A stretch of 64,000 bases of DNA, from the NCBI GenBank assembly GCA_963731205.1, contig CAVSUJ010000001.1, forward strand, positions 1,178,001-1,242,000. Direction: 5' to 3'. Below, piece by piece: positions 58,391 to 64,000 of this stretch; position 1 is the first letter of the stretch, and the number at the start of each line of letters is the position of its first letter. The DNA comes from DATAZK01 sp963731205 (GTDB taxonomy: Bacteria; Actinomycetota; Actinomycetes; Frankiales; Frankiaceae). The notes beneath the pieces are model-generated. The model did not search any database, was not told the origin of the DNA, and saw only the letters and a program-made list of their open reading frames with translations. Both the position numbers and the translations under genes were made by a program.

Positions 58391-59221
58391 GTGCGCTTCG
58401 GACTCGACATTGCCCAGCAACGCCAGCCGTGGGATGAGATCGCCCGCCGCGTCCAGCTCGCCGAGGAGCTCGGCTTCGACGGCGCCTGGGGCTTCGACCA
58501 TTTCCAGCCCATGTATGGCGAGGGGCCGGGCGAGACCTTCGAGGGCATGACGACGCTCGCGGCGCTTTCCGGCCTGACGACAAGGATTCGGCTGGGACTG
58601 TTGGTGGCCGGCGTGACCTATCGCCATCCCTCGGTGTTCGCCGCCGAGGCCCTCACGATCGACCATGCGAGCCACGGCCGGCTCGAACTCGCCATCGGCG
58701 CCGCCTGGTTCGACAAGGAGCACCACGAGCTCGGCATCCCCTTCCCCACAACCGGCGAGCGCTTCGACCTGCTCGAGGACACGCTGGAGATCCTCACGCG
58801 GCTCTACACCGGCGAGACCGTCGACTACCAGGGCCGAAAAGTCTCGCTGCAGCAAGCACGAATGCAGCCGCTGCCGGTTCAGCGGCCGCACCCCCCGATC
58901 TGGATCGGCGGCACCGGGCCCAAGCGGACCCTGCCGCTCGTGGGCCGCTTCGCCGACGTGTGGCATGCGTGGGGCACCCCCAACAGCCTTCAAGAGGCCA
59001 ACGCCGCGATCGATGAACACGCGACCGCAGCCGGACGCGCTCCGTCCGACATCACCAGAGCGAGCTCGCTCTCGCTGGACGACCTCGACACCGCCCGCCG
59101 CCACGCGGCGAAGTGGCGCGACGCGGGCTACGGCTATCTCGTGTGCGGGTGGCCAGGGGCCGGGCAGTCGCAGGTCGAAGCGTTCGCCCGCGATGTGCTG
59201 CCCGAATTCTCAGGGGACTGA
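58391..59221 (+). CDS. LLM-class F420-dependent oxidoreductase
   Basis: A 276-residue luciferase-like protein. It opens MRFGLDIAQQRQPWDEIARR, then GAWGFDHFQPMYG (about 34), TRIRLGLLVAGVTYRHPSVF (about 62), DHASHGRLELAIGAAWFDKE (about 88) and PPIWIGGTGPKRTLPLVGRF (about 167). It transfers hydride between F420 and an organic substrate. Start is GTG 58391. The P450 gene starts 10 bp after its stop, so both form an operon behind operator E. Confidence 0.88.
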   Translation: MRFGLDIAQQRQPWDEIARRVQLAEELGFDGAWGFDHFQPMYGEGPGETFEGMTTLAALSGLTTRIRLGLLVAGVTYRHPSVFAAEALTIDHASHGRLELAIGAAWFDKEHHELGIPFPTTGERFDLLEDTLEILTRLYTGETVDYQGRKVSLQQARMQPLPVQRPHPPIWIGGTGPKRTLPLVGRFADVWHAWGTPNSLQEANAAIDEHATAAGRAPSDITRASSLSLDDLDTARRHAAKWRDAGYGYLVCGWPGAGQSQVEAFARDVLPEFSGD

Positions 59222-59231
59222 CGGAGGACCC

Positions 59232-60509
59232 ATGGACACGATCGACTTCTTCCGCGACCCGGCGACGCTGGCCGACCCCTACCCGTACTACGCCTTCCTG
59301 CGCGAGCAGGGGCCCGTGTACCGCGAGCCGCACCACGGCGTGGTGATGGTCACCGGCTACGACGAGGCGCGCGCGATCTACTCAGACCTCGACGCGTTCT
59401 CCTCGTGCAACTCCGTCAGCGGTCCCTTCCCGGGCTTCTCACCGCCCCTTGCCGGCCCCGGAGTCTGCGACGTCAACGCGCTCATCGAAGAGCACCGTCA
59501 CGAACTGCCGATGCACGACCAGATCATCTGCTTCGACCCACCCGTGCACACCGACCACCGCGCTCTCCTGATGCGCCTGCTGACCCCCAAACGCCTTGCG
59601 GAGAACGAGGATTTCATGTGGCGGCTGGCCGACCGCCAGATCGACACGTTCGCCGCGCGCGGTTCGGTGGAGCTCATCAGTGAGTACGCGAGCCCGTTCG
59701 CGTTCCTCGTCATCGCTGATCTGCTCGGCGTGCCCGAGCAGGACCGGGCGACCTTCATGGCCGACATGCAAGGCAAGGGCCGCCGCCGCGCGATGGTGGG
59801 TAGCGCCAACGAGAACCTCGAGCACAATCCGCTGGGATTCCTCTACGACTGGTTCGGCCGGTACGTCGAAGACCGGCGCCGCGAGCCGCGCCAGGACGTA
59901 CTCACCGGCCTGGCGACGGCGACCTTCCCCGACGGCTCGCTGCCTGAGGTGATCGATGTCGTACGCGTCGCCGTGAATCTCTTTGCCGCCGGCCAGGAGA
60001 CCACCGTCCGGCTGCTCGGCTCCGCCCTACAGCTGATCGCGGAAAGGCCTGCAATACAAGAGAAACTACGCGCAGATCACGACCAGATCCCCGACTTCGT
60101 CGAGGAGATGCTGCGCTACGAGAGCCCGGTGAAGGGCAGCTTCCGGCTGGCGCGGATCTCGACGACGGTGGGCGGCGTCGACATCCCCGCGGGCACCACC
60201 GTCATGCTTCTGAACGGTGCCGCGAGCCGCGACGCCGGCCGGTTCGAGGAGGCGGACGAGTTCGAGATCGACCGGCTGAACTCGCGACAGCATCTCGCGT
60301 TCGGCCGGGGCGTCCACTCGTGCCCGGGCGGTCCGCTGGCGCGGGTGGAGGCGCGGGTCAGCGTGCAACGGCTGCTCGATCGGCTCGGCAACGTCCGTAT
60401 CTCAGCCGAGCATCACGGGCCTCCCGGCGAGCGTCACTACAAGTACGTTCCCACCTTCATCCTGCGCGGGCTGACGTCGTTGCACCTGGAGTTCGACGCA
60501 GCCGATTAG
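59232..60509 (+). CDS. Cytochrome P450
   Basis: A 425-residue soluble bacterial P450. The I-helix oxygen-binding segment is FAAGQETTVRLL (about 255), the K-helix ExxR is EEMLRYESP (about 293) and the heme loop is HLAFGRGVHSCPGGPLAR with Cys about 364. CYP125/CYP142-like or terpene P450s in actinobacteria have a similar arrangement; subfamily not assigned. It hydroxylates the cluster substrate or an intermediate. No ferredoxin is adjacent. ATG 59232 has a strong GGAGG. Last gene of the five-operator cluster. Confidence 0.95.
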   Translation: MDTIDFFRDPATLADPYPYYAFLREQGPVYREPHHGVVMVTGYDEARAIYSDLDAFSSCNSVSGPFPGFSPPLAGPGVCDVNALIEEHRHELPMHDQIICFDPPVHTDHRALLMRLLTPKRLAENEDFMWRLADRQIDTFAARGSVELISEYASPFAFLVIADLLGVPEQDRATFMADMQGKGRRRAMVGSANENLEHNPLGFLYDWFGRYVEDRRREPRQDVLTGLATATFPDGSLPEVIDVVRVAVNLFAAGQETTVRLLGSALQLIAERPAIQEKLRADHDQIPDFVEEMLRYESPVKGSFRLARISTTVGGVDIPAGTTVMLLNGAASRDAGRFEEADEFEIDRLNSRQHLAFGRGVHSCPGGPLARVEARVSVQRLLDRLGNVRISAEHHGPPGERHYKYVPTFILRGLTSLHLEFDAAD

Positions 60510-60696
60510 CCGGTCGTCACCTCTGAATGCCCACGAAGGCAGCTGGAAAGTCACCATCGGCAACGACCCCGACCGCACCCCCCGGGTCAAGTAGCGCAAC
60601 TGAGCCGGCAGGGTGTTCTGTGACCATACGCACCGTGGTCTCTCGGACGCGGGGGGTTGACCTTTCCGCACTTTCGACGGAAGGATCCGCCACAAA

Positions 60697-60712
60697 GCAC
60701 AACAAATTGTGC
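60697..60712. promoter_or_regulatory. Inverted repeat in the leader of the secreted hydrolase gene
   Basis: GCACAA and TTGTGC flank CAAA, giving perfect 6-bp arms, 41 bp before the GTG start. A looser pair, TTCCG/CGGAA around 9 bases, lies just upstream (60664-60682). Either may be an operator or a small RNA stem. The 244-bp gap 60510-60753 contains nothing else recognised. Confidence 0.35.
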
Positions 60713-60753
60713 ACTGCCGTCGCTCGTGCGGTGCGGTTACTGAGAGGAAACGC

Positions 60754-62394
60754 GTGATCAGGCGGAAAATCTTTGCGGGCGCCACCGGTGTGGCAGTCGT
60801 GGTGAGCGGAGCTGTCGCGCTGACGCCGGCCGCGGCGTCGGCGGCCCCGAGTGGCACGGCGACCACTGCCTCCACCGCTGCTTCCACCGCCAATGCGGTG
60901 CCGACACCACCGCCGATCACCTGGTCGGCGTGCACCGACATCGCCCCGACCGCGCAGTGCGGCTTCGTGACGGTCCCGCTGGACTACAGCCACCCGGGCG
61001 GAACGAAGATCAAGCTCGCGGTCTCCCGGGTCCCGCACACCGTGGCCGCCAGTAAGTACCAGGGCGTCATGCTCGTCAACCCGGGCGGCCCGGGCGGCTC
61101 CGGCGTCGGCCTGTCGTTCCTCGGCCAGCTCGTCCCGAACCACGTGGGTGACGACTACGACTGGATCGGCTTCGATCCGCGCGGCGTCGGTGCCAGCGAG
61201 CCCTCGCTGACCTGCAACCCCAACATCTTCCACCCCGACCGGCCCAACTACATCCCGACCTCGCAGTCGCTGGTCAACACCTGGCTGTCGATCAGCAAGA
61301 ACTATGCGACCGCGTGCGGCAAGGACCAGCCCGCGCTGCTGCAGCACGTGAAGACCATCGACAGCGCCAAGGACATGGACAGCATCCGGCTGGCGCTGGG
61401 CGCGTCGAAGATCAACTACTACGGCTTCTCCTACGGCACGTACCTCGGGCAGGTGTACAGCACCCTCTACCCGACCCACGTGCGACGGATGGTGCTCGAC
61501 TCCAACGTCGATCCCAGGCGCGTCTGGTACGGCGCCAACCTCGACCAGGACGTGGCCTTCAACCGCAACATCAACATCTGGTTCGGCTGGCTCGCGAAGT
61601 ACAACAACGTCTACCACCTGGGCAAGACGGAGAAGGCCGTCCAGGCGCTCTGGTATTCGCAGCTGGCGGCGCTCACCAAGAAGCCGGCCGGCGGGATCAT
61701 CGGGCCCGACGAATGGACCGATGCGTTCCTGTACGCGGGCTACTACCAGAGCACGTGGACCGATCTGGGTAGCACGTTCGCCGCGTGGATCCACAACCAC
61801 GACCTGAACGCCGTCAAGGCCGCATACGAGAACGCTGACGGCTATCCCGGCAGCGACAACGAGTACGCCATGTACGACGCGACCCAGTGCACCGACGTCC
61901 AGTGGCCGCAGAGCTGGGCCAAGTGGAAGGCCGACAACTCCGCCATCTACAAGAAGGCGCCGTTCGAGACCTGGTCCAACGCCTGGTACAACGCGCCCTG
62001 CCTGTACTGGCCCGCGAAGGCCGGCACGCCGGTGAAGATCAACGGCAGCAAGGTCAGCAGCGTGCTGCTGGTCGACGAGACGCTCGACGCGGCCACGCCG
62101 TACAGCGGGAGTCTCGAGGTGCGGCGGCTCTACCCGAACGCGTCGCTGCTCGCGCTGCCGGGCGGGACCTCGCACGCCAACTCACTGGACGGCGACGCCT
62201 GCGAGGACAACACCATCGCCAGGTACCTCGCGAGCGGAACACTGCCGGCGCGCCGGGCGGGCAACAACACCGCCGATGCCTTCTGTGCGCCGCTGCCACA
62301 GCCGGTACCGACCCCGAGCACATCTGCGTCGACGCAAGCACCTTTGCTGAAAACGACGACCGGGAATGTGCACCGGGTGTTGATCCGTCCCTGA
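60754..62394 (+). CDS. Secreted alpha/beta-hydrolase, S33 peptidase type (tripeptidyl-aminopeptidase-like)
   Basis: A 546-residue exported hydrolase. The N-terminus is a signal peptide (MIRRKIFAGATGVAVVVSGA, hydrophobic to about residue 28, probable cleavage after ASA). The S33 pattern follows: MLVNPGGPGGSGVG (oxyanion, about 110), WIGFDPRGVGASEP, the nucleophile YYGFSYGTYLG (Ser about 228) and the TAP-like C-terminal part with LVDETLDAATP (Asp) and GGTSHANSL (His). Cysteines suggest disulfides outside the cell. The related Streptomyces enzymes release tripeptides; ester substrates are possible. GTG 60754 follows GAGAGGAAACGC. Confidence 0.9.
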   Translation: MIRRKIFAGATGVAVVVSGAVALTPAAASAAPSGTATTASTAASTANAVPTPPPITWSACTDIAPTAQCGFVTVPLDYSHPGGTKIKLAVSRVPHTVAASKYQGVMLVNPGGPGGSGVGLSFLGQLVPNHVGDDYDWIGFDPRGVGASEPSLTCNPNIFHPDRPNYIPTSQSLVNTWLSISKNYATACGKDQPALLQHVKTIDSAKDMDSIRLALGASKINYYGFSYGTYLGQVYSTLYPTHVRRMVLDSNVDPRRVWYGANLDQDVAFNRNINIWFGWLAKYNNVYHLGKTEKAVQALWYSQLAALTKKPAGGIIGPDEWTDAFLYAGYYQSTWTDLGSTFAAWIHNHDLNAVKAAYENADGYPGSDNEYAMYDATQCTDVQWPQSWAKWKADNSAIYKKAPFETWSNAWYNAPCLYWPAKAGTPVKINGSKVSSVLLVDETLDAATPYSGSLEVRRLYPNASLLALPGGTSHANSLDGDACEDNTIARYLASGTLPARRAGNNTADAFCAPLPQPVPTPSTSASTQAPLLKTTTGNVHRVLIRP

Positions 62395-62420
62395 CCCTGC
62401 GAGCTCCGGAGCAGGCGCGG

Positions 62421-62927
62421 CTAGAAGTTGATCGGTTGCGCCGCGCCTGCCCGGAGCAACGCGCGGGGTGCGTCATCCCCGTCGAGGTTGACGTTGGTAC
62501 GGCGCACCACGCGCCATCCCTGGGCGCCGCGGCGGAAATGCCATTCGTTCGCTGACAGCCGGGCGATCCAGAACCGGTCGGCTTCGCCATCCCAGCGAAC
62601 GTTGAACGCGTAGTTCCAGCCGCGCGCCTCGTCGCCGTCGACGACGAGCTTGGGCGCGGTGAGGACATGCCCGCAGCCGTGCTGGATCAGCGCCTGATGG
62701 CCTTCACCATTGACCATTCCGGCAATGCCCTCATGGCCGACCAGCTCGAAGTAGGACGCGACATCGAAGACGCCGTCCTCGTGCCAGAGCGCGGCTGCCG
62801 CGTCAGCGGAACCGCTGTCAACCGCCGGACCGTACGTGGCCACCAGCTGTGCCAGCGCCACCTGATCCTCGAGCACCCGGACGCGCGCTTCGAGCGCCTG
62901 CCAGCGCTCTTGCCAATCCTCTGCCAT
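62421..62927 (-). CDS. SnoaL-like (NTF2-fold) protein
   Basis: A 168-residue protein with an NTF2-like fold of the SnoaL_4 type. It has an N-terminal helix (RWQALEARVRVLEDQVALAQ, coiled-coil-like), LVATYGPAVDSGSADAAAAL, WHEDGVFDVASYFELVGHEG and a C-terminal sheet with HVLTAPKLVVDGDEARGW. Relatives are cyclases, dehydratases, isomerases or ligand-binding proteins; the steroid delta-isomerase shares this fold. Function here is unknown. ATG 62927 follows AGGGAG. Downstream of, and probably transcribed with, the two dehydrogenase genes. Confidence 0.83.
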   Translation of the reverse strand: MAEDWQERWQALEARVRVLEDQVALAQLVATYGPAVDSGSADAAAALWHEDGVFDVASYFELVGHEGIAGMVNGEGHQALIQHGCGHVLTAPKLVVDGDEARGWNYAFNVRWDGEADRFWIARLSANEWHFRRGAQGWRVVRRTNVNLDGDDAPRALLRAGAAQPINF

Positions 62928-62953
62928 GCCACTCCCTGCAACTGTCGACGAGC

Positions 62954-63763
62954 TCAGACTTCCTGCGCGACGGTGAGCGCCGAGCCGAGGTCGGCCCCGA
63001 GCTCGGCGGCAATCTCCGCGCAGACCGCAACGTCCTTCTGGATATAGCGTTTAGCGGCTTCGAGCAGCTGCGCAGCGGACCCCATCTGCAGGGCGACCCC
63101 GAGCGCGTAACTGTCCCCGCTGCAGTCGCGAATGGCGGGCAACACGAGCGCGGGGTCCATCCCGAGCTGCCGCGCGCACTTCTCGATCTGGACAACCAAT
63201 GCCACCTGGGCGCCGAAGAGCGTGTTGTTCAGCAGCTTCACCTTCTGGGCATCACCCGCCTCACCCACGTGAAGGATCGGCGAGCTGTAGCTGGCGAGCA
63301 CCGGACGCACGACCTCCAGTGCCGCTGCGTCTCCCCCGACGAGCAGCGTCAACTCACCGGCGGCGATGTCGAGCGGTCCACCGCTCATCGCGCAGTCGAG
63401 CACGGCGAATCCGCGCCCCCGCGCCTCGTCGGCGAGCCGGCGTACGGTCGAGGGACGGCCGGTGGTGTGGTTCACCAGCACCGATCCCGGACGCATCCGC
63501 GCCATCAGGCCATCGGCGCCCGTAGCGAGCTCGCGCACCTGATCGTCACTGAAAACATTGACGATGACGACGTCGGCGGCCGCTACCTCGGCCACTGTCG
63601 CCGATTCACGCACACCGAACGAGACCGCTTCGGCGATGACTTCCGGCCGCCGGGCGAACGCGTTCACGGCGTAACCGGCGGCCCGGATGCGCCGCGCGAC
63701 CGCCATCCCCATGTTGCCGATCCCGACCATGCCCACAGTCAGCGATCCGCCGGACGCGCTCAT
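62954..63763 (-). CDS. NAD(P)-dependent beta-hydroxyacid (3-hydroxyisobutyrate-type) dehydrogenase
   Basis: A 269-residue beta-hydroxyacid dehydrogenase. Rossmann motif VGMVGIGNMGMAVARRI (about 10-26), an arginine pair after the second strand (NAFARRPEV) favouring NADP(H), LVNHTTGRPSTVRRLADEAR with the substrate motif, LDCAMSGGPLDIAAGELTL and the catalytic lysine in GDAQKVKLLNNTLFGAQ (about 172). It oxidises a 3-hydroxyacid or reduces a related carbonyl or imine. ATG 63763 overlaps the upstream dehydrogenase stop (ATGA). Confidence 0.88.
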   Translation of the reverse strand: MSASGGSLTVGMVGIGNMGMAVARRIRAAGYAVNAFARRPEVIAEAVSFGVRESATVAEVAAADVVIVNVFSDDQVRELATGADGLMARMRPGSVLVNHTTGRPSTVRRLADEARGRGFAVLDCAMSGGPLDIAAGELTLLVGGDAAALEVVRPVLASYSSPILHVGEAGDAQKVKLLNNTLFGAQVALVVQIEKCARQLGMDPALVLPAIRDCSGDSYALGVALQMGSAAQLLEAAKRYIQKDVAVCAEIAAELGADLGSALTVAQEV

Positions 63764-64000
63764 GCCGTCGGCCCTGCGGGATGCACCATGATGCGCGCCG
63801 GCCCGCTCGCACTGCGCGCAAGCTCGAGCGCTGCCGGTACGCCATCGAGGTCGACCGTCATGCCGATGACCGGGCTCGGATCGAGTTCGCCGGCAAGCAC
63901 GGCGTCCAGCGTCCCGTACCAGTCCTCGCGTTGTGGGCCACCGCCGAAATGGATGACCGTCCCCTTGCGCTTGGCGACGGCGGAAGAGAGGTGGTCTCCT
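63760..64000 (-). CDS. Zinc-binding (medium-chain) dehydrogenase, C-terminal fragment at the window edge
   Basis: The last 79 codons of a minus-strand gene that continues past position 64000. The visible part (GTVIHFGGGPQREDW, LDAVLAGELDPSPVIGMTVD, LDGVPAALELARSASGPARI then MVHPAG) is the end of a medium-chain dehydrogenase/reductase, where the PSPVIGMTVDLDGVPAAL stretch closes the catalytic domain. The cofactor and zinc motifs are outside the window. It overlaps the next gene by ATGA, so both are co-translated. Confidence 0.75.
   Translation of the reverse strand, partial: GDHLSSAVAKRKGTVIHFGGGPQREDWYGTLDAVLAGELDPSPVIGMTVDLDGVPAALELARSASGPARIMVHPAGPTA

Noticed and set aside
60527..60757. 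76-codon ORF before the secreted hydrolase.
   Set aside because: No ribosome site, atypical codon use and overlap with the likely promoter and inverted repeats.
1..64000. tRNA or rRNA genes, CRISPR arrays, insertion sequences or phage attachment sites.
   Set aside because: No cloverleaf-like sequence, spaced repeat array, transposase or integrase was found.

Overview
The window is a GC-rich stretch of an actinobacterial chromosome. The evidence is the DUF222 (13E12-type) gene at the left edge, several enzyme families tied to coenzyme F420 (two luciferase-like oxidoreductases and a deazaflavin-dependent reductase), an NDMA-type alcohol dehydrogenase, a kdp operon with an actinobacterial-style leader ORF plus kdpF, and frequent GTG/TTG starts. 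The genus cannot be read from the sequence. The gene content resembles actinobacteria that degrade steroids, terpenoids or other branched/cyclic lipids. Almost every gene outside kdp and cys belongs to acyl-CoA or oxygenase chemistry.

Layout. 1-2.0 kb: DUF222 gene (broken near its 5' end), DinB-like protein, ABM-domain monooxygenase. 2.2-3.7 kb: acyl-CoA carboxylase carboxyltransferase. 13.5-3.7 kb (minus strand): a tightly coupled beta-oxidation-type operon with two enoyl-CoA hydratases, acyl-CoA ligase, hotdog thioesterase, two more ligases, a further hydratase, NDMA-type alcohol dehydrogenase and a phosphotransferase. 13.6-16.1 kb (plus): another crotonase and ligase. 16.1-19.2 kb: cysteine-hydrolase-fold protein and two head-to-head amidohydrolase paralogues. 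19.2-21.6 kb: a paired acyl-CoA dehydrogenase operon. 21.75-24.56 kb: cysD-cysNC (sulfate activation to PAPS). 24.6-36.8 kb: TetR and GntR regulators, family III CoA-transferase, epoxide hydrolase, VOC protein, TesB thioesterase, DUF1214 protein, sulfotransferase, epimerase, Rieske oxygenase, SDR, F420-type oxidoreductase. 37-45.3 kb: kdpFABCDE potassium system, in which kdpD carries two frameshifts. 45.4-60.5 kb: a second oxygenase-rich cluster. 60.7-64 kb: secreted S33-type hydrolase, SnoaL-like protein, HIBADH-like dehydrogenase and a truncated zinc-binding dehydrogenase.

The most striking part is 45.46-60.51 kb. It is built from five divergent gene pairs. Each of the five shared promoter regions carries one copy of a 17-bp site (consensus core GACCGRTCGKTACA), and one site lies directly in front of a TetR-family repressor gene (53347-53967). 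This looks like a self-contained local regulon: Rieske oxygenase, Baeyer-Villiger-type monooxygenase, cyclase-family hydrolase, amidohydrolase, SDRs, acyl-CoA ligase, fused 2-oxoacid dehydrogenase E1, acyl-CoA dehydrogenase, F420-type enzymes and P450. The inferred role is oxygenative breakdown of a cyclic substrate, with the ligase forming the CoA ester that may be the inducer. A second, different palindrome (close to AACATCTAGATGTT) recurs at three or four promoters of the first half and may define a second regulon.

Genes are packed tightly. Many same-strand neighbours overlap by NTGA, and several convergent pairs share a 4-bp stop (CTAG or TTAA). No tRNA, rRNA, CRISPR array or insertion sequence was recognised, and no gap longer than 300 bp lacks a gene.
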